Source: Strobilurus pachycystidiatus | Taxonomy: Eukaryota; Basidiomycota; Agaricomycetes; Agaricales; Physalacriaceae | Length of the DNA: 64,000 nt | Assembly: GCA_019915135.1 (NCBI GenBank) | Contig: JAHLMK010000001.1 | Span: 4,960,001 to 5,024,000, forward strand | Direction: 5' to 3' | In this document: positions 1 to 11,699 of the stretch, piece after piece | How the letters are laid out: the number at the start of each line of letters is the position of its first letter | How positions within the stretch are numbered: the first letter of the stretch is position 1 | Made by a program: the position numbers and the translations under genes | Notes under the pieces: generated by a model | Told to the model about the DNA's origin: nothing | The model's database searches: none | Seen by the model: only the letters and a program-made list of their open reading frames with translations

Positions 1-356
1 GTCTGCAGATGCTTATATCTGCCCGCTATCTCATGCTATCGATTGTTGTACTTACCTTGTCTGTGTAGATAATTTGTACCCTTCTATAATCTTTTGTACA
101 TACCCATACTGTCTCTTTTTGCGCTTTGATTCTGCCCTGTGCGATTCATGATTGTGGCGGCTCCCTATCAGTGATATGTTGCCACATCCGCATAGCTCAA
201 GATTTGATGCATCCATTGGGATAGACTTATCCTGGTAAACTTGTGAGGCATAGGATACCGCCTTTGATACATTTACATGACCGAACCGGTCCACTTGAAG
301 TTTAGTACACAGATTTGCATGATATATTTCATCGTCAGCATCTCATCCGTCCTCGT
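1..356. other. Left window edge, no gene seen
   Basis: No reading frame here carries a motif I recognise. It lies 3' of the minus-strand xylanase, so it should include that gene's 3' UTR and terminator. The short frames present look random. Confidence 0.4.
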
Positions 357-1993
357 TCACGACAAAGCGTCAATGACAGCGTAGTATGCAGGCTTGGGTT
401 GGTAGTTCACATCGAAGAGATCCGGGAATTCGCTGGCTCGCCACGAGTTCTACATAGTACGCGTCCCAATCAGCCTCCTCGCAACTGAGTCTCGGATGCT
501 TCATCACTCACCGCATCACTAACACCCCAGCTCGTAATCGCTACGCATTCGGGGACTGCCAGACACGCGTCGACCACTATCGTGTAATCGTTGGGGTCGG
601 CTTGTCCGATGTCGAGCTCTGTGAGGGCCACCTCGGCTCCAGAGACAGCCAAAGCCGTCAAGCCGGCTTGGAGTTGCGTAGCGTTTCCAGCCTGTGTGTC
701 GAAGATCAAGAGTCGGATTCCAGGAAGAGAGTACAGTAAGCGTATACTTGTAAATGCGCCTGGACACCGATGCCATCAATCAGAGTCCCAGCGCTGTTAA
801 TCTTTTCGACGACCGCGACGATCCCGGCAACCTTGGCGTTGTTCGCCTCGAGGTTGTAGTCATTGATGTATAGTCTGTTGTCGATCAGTCTCGTGAAATC
901 TGAAGTCTACTTCGAGAGATTACTTTGCATACGGGTCAGCGGCCTTGGCAGCTTCGAAAGCGATCCTAACAAAGTCCTACGGGCCATTAGGGCAGGCAGC
1001 TAAAAGATGCGCGCCGTGGAAGTACCTCTCCTAGAACGTTATAGAAAACGGTGGATTTGAACGTCCCGTCTTCGTTGAGAATTTCACTGCAGCATTTCAG
1101 GGAAGCAGTCATTTTACAAGAATAGAATCGCATACTTGACAACATCCCACTGCGGCGCGAGTGAGGAGTCGCATTATTATAGCACTGGAAGGACTTGAAA
1201 TGACTTACGGCTATGTCCTCATATCAGTACAAAGAAGACGTCGTCACATGAGAAATTGTACACACCATACAATTTTCCTGCGTAACGACCAGCTACGTTT
1301 GCAATATGGTTTTGAATGACAGAAGTCTGTCCCGAGTTAGCGAAGAAACACGGAACCACAGACAGACGACCTACGAGGGTTGCTGGATCCGTGATATCAG
1401 ACACCCACGTAGGTAACTGGTTATGCCAGACTGGAGAGAGAACGGAATAAGTCAACTCGCCACCCGTGGTTTACTATGAATGCAGCATCACCGAGGCAGT
1501 GACCACGAATTATTTTGTTGTTGGCTTCCGCCCAGTCAACGAGGTAATCAGAGCCCTCGAACGTGAAGGAGCCTTGAGTTGGCTCCGTCGATTCCCACTA
1601 GAAACATAGTCATGATAAACCTATTTGCACCGACGATAGAGCGACATGGCTTCATCGAATTTTCTGGGGTAACCTGACCGAATTCGGACTGCAATAATGC
1701 CTCGTTGGCTGAAGACTAGAATGAGATCGTAAGTATATCGTGTGATGCAGACGCGTTACCTGCGATACTGATCGTATTCTCATCCGCGGCGGAGCCCTGA
1801 ACAGCTCTTGAGCGCTCGAGCAGAGAAAGCAATCCATCGAGAACAAAGTCACCCAAAATTTTTTGCCCTTGGCCACAAACTTGTCATTGAGGCCACTCAA
1901 AGCTCTTGGAGAGCGTGTGGACGGGAGATCATTGGCAATGCAATGCCAGGAGAATAGGGCGCCGACGATAATCGAGTTGTAGAGGAGTTGCAT
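357..1993 (-). CDS. Secreted endo-1,4-beta-xylanase, GH10
   Basis: Glycoside hydrolase family 10; cleaves internal beta-1,4 bonds of xylan outside the cell. Starting at 1993 there is a signal peptide ([20 protein letters not shown]), then GH10 landmarks in order across several introns: [42 protein letters not shown] with the acid/base Glu (the NE is completed across an intron), [15 protein letters not shown] with the nucleophile Glu, and a C-terminus [13 protein letters not shown]. Both catalytic Glu are present. The last exon ends at 357 after an intron near 445-503. There is no CBM1 visible. One oddity: the phase-0 intron between SMK and WESTEP (about 1598-1649) has a good acceptor but CC where the donor GT should be (1648-1649), so the gene may be mis-spliced or inactive. 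Family assignment is secure; functionality is not. Confidence 0.88.
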
Positions 1994-2446
1994 GTCGCGC
2001 GTCTTGCAAAGAGAGCGGAGGGATCTTTGTGTTTACCATGGCGGTTTTATACCGAACACGAGGGAAGAATGTGCAGAATGGGGCATGACCCGCGGATGAA
2101 AAGACATAATGACTGTCGAAGAAGTGGAACCAGCCTGAGCTCCACTGGCAGCGGGCCGTAACATAAAGCTGTTTGAATGAACGAAACCAGTGCTGCATTC
2201 AAACCGCAAGTTCAGTTCTCGTAAATTGTGATACGAAGAAGACTCACCAAGGAAAGACTTCGGGAGTAGCTTGTCTAGACGACATACCTAATACATCGCC
2301 AAACCTTACTTCTAAAGATGGCACAGGAAAGATCTTCGGTTTCTCCGAGGTATGCTGAATGAAGCGGAAATTCGCATTGAGTGCCATAAACCTGCCATGA
2401 ACAAAGCTAGAACAAAGCCGATAGTTTATATTGCACCCATACAGTA
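1994..2446. other. Upstream region of the xylanase gene
   Basis: Non-coding stretch between the xylanase start and the duplicated block. It holds the TATA-like element at 2045-2051; nothing else recognised. Confidence 0.4.
2045..2051 (-). promoter_or_regulatory. TATA box of the xylanase gene
   Basis: TATAAAA on the minus strand, about 52-58 nt upstream of the ATG at 1993, the expected place for a strong inducible secreted-enzyme gene. Confidence 0.5.
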
Positions 2447-2499
2447 CGCGCGAGGAAGGGAGAAAAGAGGAGACGGTCAACAAGAGCAAACAAGGACCT

Positions 2500-3313
2500 C
2501 CTCTGCTCCTCCATCCGATTCTACTTATCGTGCCTGTGTACTGCCATCATCTGCTCTGTCGTTCTCAGTCCAATCCATGACGACTAGGAAATTGGCTGTA
2601 CTCACCAAAGTACTGAACGCTCCAGAATGGCCACTGATTTTTACGTGGGGATATTCACAACAACTTGTGTAATCAAAATGCTCCCAGAGAAGTAGACTCA
2701 TCTCGTCTCTGCTCACAGCTCCGGGCGACATCAAGTTGACTTTCTGGGCCCTTCAAATTCTTTGCCACGGCAACGAGATCCGAGTTCGCCGCTACTAGCC
2801 GCTACTTGAGTACTATGCAATAAATCTCTGAACGAGGCCCTCGGAAGAGAGGCCAGCACTGGCATGAGACCGTTGCTGGTTACCGGTCAAACATGTCATG
2901 CCGTTGGGAGACGAATACGACGTATGCACTTTCTTTGCAGGAGGATGGGGACCAAGGTTTGTGTAGCGGAGATGACGCTGAGCATTTGGCAGCAAGTGGC
3001 TCCTCGACAGATGGACTCGGGCAAGGCTCCGCCATTTTAGCCATCTTGCTGATTCCGGCATTGTGGGCTAGACTGTCTGACTCCGTCACTGCCGAGGCGT
3101 CATTCCTCCGTTGGAGGCAGTGATTGAGTTGAGGACGTGTCTGTCACATCGAGTTGATGTCAGACCTGCGAATTCGCCGTGGAGCTGGGCTTGGCCAGCA
3201 AGGCCTGCCTCTTTGGTACGCGCGAAGAGGTCAACAGCGTGGCTTCGATCGATGTCGAATGCAATACCACCAATAGAGCCAGTGACGCACACGACGTGCT
3301 TGTACGAAGACAT
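2500..3313 (-). pseudogene. Decayed short-chain dehydrogenase (SDR), copy 1
   Basis: From the ATG at 3313 the translation starts MSSYKHVVCVTGSIGGIAF, a damaged Rossmann glycine motif (TGxxxGIG expected). Further on, in other frames, come a piece resembling NNAGI (NAGISKMAKM, about 3030-3060) and the KVNxxSPG-type motif (MMSPGAV near 2730). The pieces are ordered as in an SDR but lie in different frames with stops between them, and I cannot join them with plausible introns. The Tyr-x-x-x-Lys catalytic pair is not clearly present. The same gene, decayed differently, is in the second duplicate. Confidence 0.55.
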
Positions 3314-3537
3314 CTCATTTGCTGTTCCCCAGGTTTGCCCATGGATCCGATCTTTATTGCTGCTATTTCTGGTAGTACAGCCCTTCTCATGAAGAGGTAA
3401 CCTTGCTTAGCATCATCGTCGCGTGAACTGCATAATCGCGTTAACATACAATTTGTATCGTCCAGAAGTATCATTAGAAAGGTATGTCCAAAAAATCAGT
3501 AATAACTCGAATATCCGACCCTTGAAACTAAATGAAA

Positions 3538-4393
3538 CTAGAAGACCAGCATTGCACCAAACGCCACCCCAATCGACACCGCAATCATTGCAGTTCCCAT
3601 CGATCCACAGTCGAGGGAGATGCCAGCGTTCGAGCCACCTGTAGAAGAAGCCGAACCAGAGGTGACAATCTCCGTAACAGTCGACGACGCCGAGTGCGAA
3701 CTCGATGGGGGTGCTGTCACCGTAGTCTTGCTGGCGGGTGTGGACGTGCTACTAATGGACGTGCTACTAGTGCTACTGGCACTAGTCGTAGCCGCCGTAG
3801 ACTCAGAGGATAATGCGCCCTCAACGAGGGTGAAAATCGGCACGAGCGTGCCAGAGAAGAGCGTGGTAGCTAGTGTTGGGCCTGAAGGAACGATTGCAAC
3901 CTCCCCGCATTTTCCACCGCCCTGAGGATCGAAGGTGCATACTTCAAGGATGTTCAGCGACCCGCCCGTTGGTCCAGGTATCTCGCGGAGTCGATCGAAT
4001 CCGCCAGCGGAGACAAGATACGTGACTAATGATGGGGTTAGGTGGGTCTGATTCGTGTATAGCAAGCAGCAGACGCACTTTCCGCCGTGATAAACGCTGA
4101 CACGACCGTGGTATGGATGGCCCCAGCGGAATCGGTCGTCAACTGAGCAGCTGTGGTGATCGTGACCTGCTCTAGGAGGGTTGTTTGGCCGCTGGCTGAG
4201 CCCAACACCTGGAAATTGATATCGGTGCCTGGCCCCTCGGTAGGTACGGCTGGCCCTTGGATATCGAAGATGGTGATCGTCGCTGCAGAGGCTGCAAAGT
4301 CGTTGAGCGTGGAATCGCGAGGAGAAAGGCAGTGCTCGGACCTGATGCGGCGAGAATGAGAGGGAGGAACAGTTGGTAGACCATCTTCAACAT
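3538..4393 (-). CDS. Secreted Ser/Thr-rich, probably GPI-anchored protein, copy 1
   Basis: Three exons. The ATG at 4393 gives a signal peptide (MLKMVYQLFLPLILAASAS) after removal of a 50-nt intron (near 4304-4353); a second intron (gtgcgt...attag, about 4028-4079) joins FITAE to TYLVSAGGFDRL. The mature region is a short beta-rich-looking domain (TITIFDIQGPAVPT, INFQVLGSASGQTTLLEQV, LNILEVCTFDPQGGG), then a linker of Ser/Thr from about residue 140 that should be heavily O-glycosylated, and a hydrophobic tail (GTAMIAVSIGVAFGAMLVF) preceded by small residues, as in a GPI-attachment signal. Likely a cell-wall or surface protein. I know no named family; similar layout proteins are common in Agaricomycetes. 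The paralogue is at 5848-6728. Confidence 0.75.
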
Positions 4394-4989
4394 GAGGGCG
4401 CCCGAAAGAGGTCCAGGAACCTATATTTATCGGTTCATTGATTCTATGTATACCTTGTATAGATAAGCACGAGGAATGTCTTGCCTCATGATGCAGACTA
4501 TGCATCAGAGATGGTGTCAAGCGGGTCATGAGAGAATGAATGTTGGGAGGCACATACGGATTCGACTTTGTTGAGAGTAAGACGGCGAAACCACCAAAGT
4601 CGGATGGTTGACTACATACGGACATCGCCGCAAAGTGGAACGCAAGTAGTCGTCAGTCACGCAGTGCAAATCGCAAGGCTGGACCTGTCAAAAGAGCAAG
4701 CGCGACGATAAAATCATAGAGATATCGAAAATGACGCCCACACGTCTTCCCAAAACAGTGCCACGCTTGTTAGAGAGACATGAAGGAGATGGAAGTCGGA
4801 CAATGGACTCAATTGAGAATTATCGCAACAGAGTGGGGAAGCCCTGTTGAAATGGGATCACAGTCGCGAGGCCATACATCAAGTACAAGCTGGAGGGCCC
4901 TGGCGCAGACAGAGGGTAAGCGCAGTCATACGAGCGAGGAAGGGAGAAAAGAGGAGAGGGTCAACACACTTAAATAAGGGCCCCGGGTC

Positions 4990-5690
4990 AGCAAGAGCCT
5001 GCTCTACTCCTCCATCAGATTCATCGTGCCTGTGTATGCCATCATCTGCTCTGTCGTACTCAGTTCAATCCACGACTAGGAAATTGCGTGTACTTACCAA
5101 AGTACTGAACGCTTCGGATATGACCACTGATTCCTACATACGTGGAATCACAGCAACTTGTATAGTCAAAATGCTCCCAGTGCTCATACTAATACTTCCA
5201 GGCGACACCATGTTGACCTTCGCTTGGCTGTCCGAAACGTTCGCCACGGCAATGACATACGAGCTGGCCACTACCATGCTTGTCTTATACGCAATGAACC
5301 AGGGCCCTCGGCGGAGCGGCCCCGACCGTTGCTGGCCAGATGCATACATGTCCTTTGCAGGAGGAAGGAACGAAGGCTTGCGTGACGGAGAAGACGCCGA
5401 GCAAGTGGACAGCAGGTACCTCATCGACAGTACTAGTGGGCCTGGAGTTGGGACAAGGTTCCGCCACTCTCTGCCATCTTGCCGATGCCAGCATTGGGGA
5501 CGAGACTGTCGAGGTTCCTGCACCTCAACGATATTCTGGCGGCGCAATTAAGGAGGTGTCTTCCACATTCGTTGGACAACTTGAAACTTGACAGTCCGAT
5601 ACCTTCGTCGTGGAGCTGAGCTTGAACAATGTTGAATCCAATACCACCACCAGAGTCAGTATCGAGCACGACGTGTTTGTCCGAAGACAT
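4990..5690 (-). pseudogene. Decayed short-chain dehydrogenase (SDR), copy 2
   Basis: From the ATG at 5690 the frame reads MSSDKHVVLDTDSGGGIGF (the TGxxxGIG motif changed to DTDSGGGIG), and continues to LDSLVPNAGIGKMAE, the equivalent of the SDR NNAG strand. In another frame follow FIAYKTSMVVASSYVIAVAN and AKVNMVSPGSI, the segment carrying the YxxxK-type helix and the PG motif. Frames change between the two halves and stops intervene. The longest single open frame is about 137 aa against about 250 for the family. Damage differs from copy 1, so decay continued after duplication. Confidence 0.6.
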
Positions 5691-5847
5691 CTTGATTGCT
5701 GTGCCCCTTCCCATCATGCGGTAAAGTTGCTTAGCATCATCGTCGCGTCAACTACATACAAACGCGTATCGTCCAGAAATATCATGAAAAGTCATGTCCA
5801 AAAAACAGTAATAACTCGAACATCCGAACCCTTCAAACTGAATGAAA

Positions 5848-6728
5848 CTAGAAGACCAGCAGTGCACCAAACGCCATCCCAATCGACACCGCAATCATTG
5901 CAGTTCCCATCGATTCAGAGTCGAGGGATATGCCAGCGTTCGAGCCACCGGTAGAAGAGGCCGAACCAGAGGTGACAATCTCCGTAACAGTCGACGACGC
6001 CGACTGCGAACTCGATGGGGGTGCCGTCACCGTAGTCTTGCTGGCGGATGTTGACGTGCTACTGGTGGACGCGCTACTGGTGGACGTGCTACTAATGGAC
6101 GTGCTACTGGCACTAGTCGTAGCCGCCGTGGACTCAGAAGACGATGCGCCCTCAACAAGGGTGAAAACAGGCACGACCGTGCCAGAGAAGAGCGTGGTAG
6201 CTAGTGTTGGGCCTGAAGGAACGATTGCAACCTCCCCGCAGTTTCCACCGCCCTGAGGATCGAAGGTGCATACTTCAAGGATGTTCAGCGACCCGCCCGT
6301 TGGTCCAGGTATCTCGCGGAGTCGATCGAATCCGCCAGCGGAGACAAGATACGTGACTAATGATGAGGTTGAATGAGTTTGATTCACGTGTACAGCAGCA
6401 TGCAGCAGACGCACTTTCCACCGTGAGCGCGGTTGACACGACCGTGGTGCGGATGGCCCCGGCGGAATCGGTGGTCGTCCTATCAGCTGTGGTGATCTTG
6501 ATCTGCTCCAGGAGGGTTGTGTGGCCGCTGGCTGAGCCCAACACTTGAAAATTGATGTCGGTTTCTACCGGGAGGGTCGGTACGGCGGGCCCTTGAACAT
6601 CGAAGATGGTGATCGTCGCTGCAGAGGCTGCAAAGTCGTTGAGCGTGGAATCGCGAGGGGAAGGCAGTGTTCCAACCTGATGCGGCGAGAATGAGTGGGA
6701 GGAAAAGTTGGAAGACCATCTTTGACAT
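5848..6728 (-). CDS. Secreted Ser/Thr-rich, probably GPI-anchored protein, copy 2
   Basis: Tandem paralogue of the gene at 3538-4393 with the same three exons: signal peptide exon (MSKMVFQLFLPLILAAS from 6728), a 50-nt intron ending tttgcag, a middle exon, an intron ending cattag, and the long last exon. The conserved domain (TYLVSAGGFDRLREIPGPTG, VCTFDPQGGGNCGEVAIVPS) is nearly identical to copy 1. The Ser/Thr linker is longer here through extra STSSASTSS-type units, a change typical of slipped repeats. The tail GTAMIAVSIGMAFGALLVF is a probable GPI-anchor signal. Function unknown; presumed wall or surface protein. Confidence 0.75.
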
Positions 6729-7406
6729 GAGGGCGCCGGAGAGAGGTCCAGGAACCTGAATTTATCAGTCCTTCGATTCTAAATACCTTGTATAGATAAG
6801 CACGAGGAATATCTTGCCTCATGATGCAGAACATTCATCAGAAGCAGTGTCAAGCGGCCCATGAGAGAATGAATGTTGGGAGGAATGTACGGATTCGGCT
6901 TTGGTGACAGTACGACGGCGAAACCACCAAAGGATGGTTGGACATCGCCACAAAGTGGAATGCAAGTAGTCGTCGGTTACACAGTGCATATCACAAAGCT
7001 AAACCTGTCAGAAGAGCAAGCGCGACGGCAGAATCACTGGGACATCGAAAATGATGCCCACACGTCTTCCCGAACCAGTGCCACGCTTGTAAGAAGGACA
7101 TGAAGGAGATGAGAGTCGGACAATGGACTCAATCGAGGGTCATCGCAACAGAGTGGCGGCGAAGTCCCGTTGAAATGGGATCACAGTCGCGAGGCCACAC
7201 ATTAGGTGACACCTCGCGCGATCTCTGATATCTGCTGCATTGCAGTGAAAACTGGGGCGCAGCAGAGAGCATGCCCATTACCCTGTAATAACTTACATTC
7301 TAGTACACCGTTATATCACACCACCCTCAACAGCAGGGCACGACAATACCCACACTGGCCCAAGAATCCATAGCTGCGAGCGTCACTTGCTCAGAAGTGG
7401 GACTCG

Positions 7407-8398
7407 CTATACTCCTGCATCAAAGTCTAGCCTCGGATCCAAGCTCGCCAGCTCGTCCTTGATGGCATTCCGTGCGAGATGATCAAGCTCTTTCAATAGT
7501 GTACCAGTGATCTTCCTCAGCTTGGCATCTATCTTTAGTATGGCCTCTGTATCGACAGCTGCCGGAGCGCCGAGAGCAGTAGTTGTACCAGGCACTGCTG
7601 ATGCGTTGGCGATGGAGAACAGGTCATCAGCGGGGTCGAGCAGGTCTGCGACGCCAGGATGAGGTGAGAGTGAACCCAGTGGACCCATCATACGCGGAAA
7701 CGGGGCGGACCCCAATATTCGGGATATTTTGGCGTAGATCTCGGAGAGGACGTCAAGGAGGGCGATAAGGGTGAAGTGGTAGTCGAGCTGGAAGGGGATG
7801 TGGGGAGTGATAAGGTAAGAGGAGTCGCCCCCTGCGGTATCGTTGTAGAGTTCGGCGGGACGCTTTCCGCGGTTGCGAAAGAGGCGGCGCGGGGCCTGGC
7901 GCAGTCTGGAGTTGGTGGTGTTGTCCTCCCTGGCCTGCTCGTACTCTGCGAGGGTGTTGGTGAGACCGCGGATCAGGTCTGGCGGATGGTGCACGTCGAG
8001 CAGATTGCTGAGCGACATGCCGAGGATCGTGAAGCGGCCCGTGCGCTTCTTCATCTCTGCGTTGTTGAATTCGCGCTCGAGGTCGGATTTGGACAGGAAT
8101 ATGGTGTGGAACCAGTGACTCTGGCTGCACAGTGGTGAGGAAAGCTGCGTACTCAGGCATTGGGTACGCACCCTTCATGCATGTTGCGCATATATGTCAA
8201 TGTTATTATTCTCTTCTGTACCAGGTCGCGCAGGTACTCTATCGACGTGCCCTGCGGCACCGCCGTGTCGGGTGGGTCCAATGGCGTTGGAATTGTGGGC
8301 GTCATGGGAACGGCGGTGGTGTTGATGTTCGCTGGCTTGAACGAGGAGAGCAAGTTCTGCGCAGACGATTTGCGCCGCATCGTCGGTCGTTCTGACAT
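7407..8398 (-). CDS. Conserved protein of unknown function
   Basis: Two exons joined by a 48-nt-class intron (gtgcgt...tgtgcag, near 8122-8170). Start chosen at 8398 (MSERPTMRRKSSAQNLLSSF); the upstream part of the open frame looks like 5' UTR. About 310 aa. A low-complexity N-terminus is followed by a well-structured helical part (SIEYLRDLVQKRIITLTYMR, SHWFHTIFLSKSDLEREF, TGRFTILGMSLSNLLDVH, LDYHFTLIALLDVLSEIY) and a basic segment (RRLFRNRGKRPAEL). No signal peptide or membrane span. The density of conserved-looking residues suggests a real, probably widespread fungal gene, but I do not recognise the family. Confidence 0.7.
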
Positions 8399-9021
8399 CG
8401 CAGGCAGCCGGCGTCCAAAAACGTAACAGAATGTAGGCGAGTAACGGTGGTGAAACGAAAAGCTGGAAGATCCAAATCGGCTCTGAGACGATCGCTCGAT
8501 CACCGGTCACTTCCTGTCACTTATATCGGATCCTTTTCATTTTCGACTCTCACTCGTGTTGAGATACTAGCTACACCTCGTTTGTCTCAACGGTCTGGGG
8601 CAGTTACAGTAGAGGTGGGTCGGCGAACTGACGAAAACCGGTCCGAAGCCCCACGATCCAAGACCACGATGCTCTTCTGTCAGGTCTTTGCATGCACGGG
8701 TCCTTTGGTAGCTCTAACGACCCCGAAGGGACTCGGACGCGTCAAACTGTTTCAATTTCTAATTCGAATTCGATTCAGGTCTTGAAGCGACGCCAGCAGA
8801 CGCCAGGCTCGCCAGCCGGCGCGACTCCAGTCAGTGGCACGTCATCTTTGATCGTCTGCTGAATTCAATCTCCCATAGAAACAAGACATTGAACGAATCT
8901 CTGCTTACAATGGCCAGCCTTGCCTATGTGTTGGAAAGCCATCGAAGTACTATTATGGAATGTCTTCCTCATCTAGAAGCCAATTTTATAGGCCATAGAC
9001 GAGGACTACTGATATACAAAT
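8399..9021. other. Intergenic, 0.6 kb
   Basis: Lies upstream of the unknown-protein gene and downstream of the methyltransferase gene. No coding motif or RNA seen. Confidence 0.4.
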
Positions 9022-10235
9022 TTAGACACGCTTCTTCGACCATGAAAAATACAGTTGGCACGAATACTGCCACTCCAGATCGTCGCGAGCCATTTCGGTG
9101 AGGAAGTCCTGCTGCGTCTGCTTCGTGAACGCCTCCGTAGTAGGGTTTTCTCCGATTGGAGCCGCGCCAAGCGCACGCACGAGGGACTCCTTCATCGTCT
9201 TGCTAAGCACCGCCAAATCTGGCTCTGCGGTCGACATAAGCAATGGGTAATTCGATGCGGGCGGAGAAACACCGTGACATGCCTTTGGGGATGGGGTTGA
9301 TGGGCAGGTCGACCTCCCGGACGTGTACCTCACTTAGCTCCTTCAAGGACTCGAGATACGGCTGGACAGTCTTCCCGTAGTGCGCATCTCCTTGCTCTGC
9401 CTGCATGCCCAACATCAAGGCTGATAGACCACCCTTGATTCCCGGTGCGTTACCCAAACCTTCGAAATTTGCGGACCAGTCGATCTCGTCGACTAGAATC
9501 CAGCCTCCTGGGGCGACGAGGTCTATGATGCGGGAAAGGACGGAGTGGCCATCCGGCAGCTGCGACGCTAAAGGTCAGCACGACGTGCTTTGTGCAGGGC
9601 ATCGCGAAACATACGTACGTGACAGAGAACAAGGCGGATGTGAACCACGTCAAAGGTTCCCGCCGGGAATGGGAAGGGTTGGAGCACGTTGAGTTGTTGG
9701 TATTGCACATTAGGAGGTAGTGGCCTAAAGACGATTTGATTCCCGAACGTTGCGGACGGTGGGGAGCGATCACCTACCTAGCGGGGAGAGGGTTCATGTC
9801 GATGGCGAGGACGCTGGCATCGGGGTACGTCTTGCCGGCTTGGATGGCCCTGTAAACCAACTGGTCAATGGCAAGGTGATGAAATATTGATACCAGGACT
9901 TACCATGCTCCCGACCCCGCGCTGGAAGGACATCACTTCAATGATTCGTGCCAAGGCACATGAAAAAGATTTCGTACCCTATTTCCAGGATCTTTCGCGG
10001 TTGACCCAAGTCTGCGAGCGTTAGCTTGTTACCCAGGTACTTGCTGATACCATTGGCCATAGCATCGAGCCTATGTACGTGCGTCAGGAGGCACGGATGG
10101 AGGGATGAGAGCTTAAAGTACCTGTCCCATTCCTCTTCGTTGGCCTGCACGATCAATTAGACAAGTTGATGTGAGATCCAAAGCATTTCATACCACTAGA
10201 ACGTATGGCGTCGCGACATCGTTGGAGGAAGACAT
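9022..10235 (-). CDS. Class I SAM-dependent methyltransferase
   Basis: Multi-exon gene starting MSSSNDVATPYVLV at 10235. Joined exons give EEEWDRLDAMANGISKYLG, then motif I EIGAGSGAW (the glycine-rich SAM-binding loop), motif post-I VLAIDMNPLP (acidic residue for the ribose), QYQQLNVLQPFPIPGGTFD, the motif IV-like FDVVHIRLVLCHL, and VAPGGWILVDEIDW. The C-terminus is EWQYSCQLYFSWSKKRV. About 300 aa, soluble. The layout resembles the fungal UMTA/TAM-like group, whose substrates are mostly unknown. One junction is ambiguous: a 47-nt intron near 9284-9330 restores the frame but removes a segment (VREVDLPINPIPKG) that itself looks coding. No neighbour suggests a secondary-metabolite cluster. Confidence 0.8.
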
Positions 10236-11699
10236 AGCTATAGTTACAGATAAGCACTGAAGATTTCTGAGCGTTTTTATACAGGCTGCCGGCAATACGG
10301 CAGCCCAGATTGAGCAGCCACCCCTTCAATTGTGGCTTGATCGAGAAATGACACACAACCTCCGAGGGGGTCGCGAGTCGCGACAAACGCGCACGTACGC
10401 GCAAGGATCGATCCCACGGATCCTTTTCTACGATCTTCTGTCGAGTAACTCTTGATGAGATCTCCAAGTATACAATTGAAGTAATTCATATGTACCAGCT
10501 TCAATTCTTCTTCGAGTCCCCTGGCAGACTGGCAGCCACCATACTTATGCATGAATGACTAACTTGTCTCTCGTGATAGGAAATGGCGAGATATCATCAG
10601 AGTGAGACGATGATGACAGCGGTTAGAGAAAGGCACGCTCACAAGGTACGTCCATCTATCGCCGGGTGCACAGTTTGGTCTTGAGTCTTGCCAGTGACCG
10701 CGTATCCCCACTCGATAGGCTTCCAGATTCCGGCCTAACGCTCCATCGGCCAAGGGAAATGTTCCCCACAACAACAAGTGACTTCTTGGCCCGAGCTTGA
10801 CCGTATTCACGCGACAAATTCGGCTGTATGATGTCCAAGTCACAATGCGTAGTAATCCGTAAAAATCGCATCCGTCACGGAGTTCAAAGGCCCGCTTCTT
10901 GTCACTACAACATAGTAGCAGTGAGCATATTTCGAAGTCTACTTCAAGTTGGTTGCGGAAAACTACATTTCCCTACCAAGGTCACCAATATCCGATTGCC
11001 GAGTAGTGTTGAACCTACCGCGGCCAGTCTCCGTCAGAGTCATTGGGTGAGGACAGGTCTATATGCCGGGAGCAGAAATCGATTTAAAAATTGTGTGGAT
11101 CGAACATCGCACGCATGCAAAATGAAAATCGCCTCTTGTGACTGTCTCAGTCGCCTATTGTGCAAATTGACGCGCCGAGTGCGAGTGCCCACCGCCATTC
11201 ATGTCTAGATCTATTGGCCAATAGTACCGACCTCTCCCTCGCTAGTTCGGCTCAAGTCTCACAGCTCGAGAGCTCAGCAAAAAGCACATTTGACGCGTAA
11301 ACGCCGATGGTTATCCGGTTCAACTCCATGCTGACGCAGTGAGGCGACGACTGAGATGGTGGCGACTCCTCAATTTCCTGGCACAAGGTGAGCATGCCAA
11401 GTTCTGAGCCGCAAGGCACGACGCGGACACGACGGACGGCGCGGACACGTCGGAAGGCGCGTAGACGGCGATCGATCTTAATCAGCGCGCCAAGCGTTTG
11501 TGGCGCAAGTCTGAGTTATAGCCAGCCATTCATGCAAGAAACCTTGACGATCCGAAGCGATGAACAGTGCAGAGCATAGCATGACGGTCGCGCAATGCGG
11601 CAGTGGCAGATGCGGATCATTGGCACCTGGAAAGAATGATGCTATCACGTGCTCGCCCTTCTCTGTTTTCCACCACCATCTGCAGAGCTCCCCGTCGCC
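10236..11699. other. Intergenic, 1.5 kb
   Basis: Between divergently transcribed methyltransferase and NTF2 genes. Several 70-125 codon frames exist but none has a motif, signal peptide or convincing splice structure. Confidence 0.35.

Larger units (their letters stand above)
2447..4880. repeat. Tandem segmental duplication, copy 1
   Basis: About 2.4 kb block repeated in the same order and orientation at 4931-7204. Both copies begin with a GCGAGGAAGGGAGAAAAGAG segment and end with CACAGTCGCGAGGCCA. Each holds a decayed dehydrogenase and a gene for a Ser/Thr-rich surface protein. Copies differ by many substitutions and small indels, so the event is not very recent. Confidence 0.85.
4931..7204. 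repeat. Tandem segmental duplication, copy 2
   Basis: Second copy of the 2447-4880 block, same orientation, with about 50 nt between the copies. It is slightly shorter than copy 1. Both embedded surface-protein genes keep an open frame and identical intron positions, whereas the embedded dehydrogenase is decayed in both. Confidence 0.85.

Noticed and set aside
3620..3925. Plus-strand frame of acidic and Val-rich residues inside the Ser/Thr-rich genes (also 5930-6256)
   Set aside because: It is the antisense reading of the Ser/Thr codon-rich linker; the minus-strand gene with signal peptide and introns explains it.
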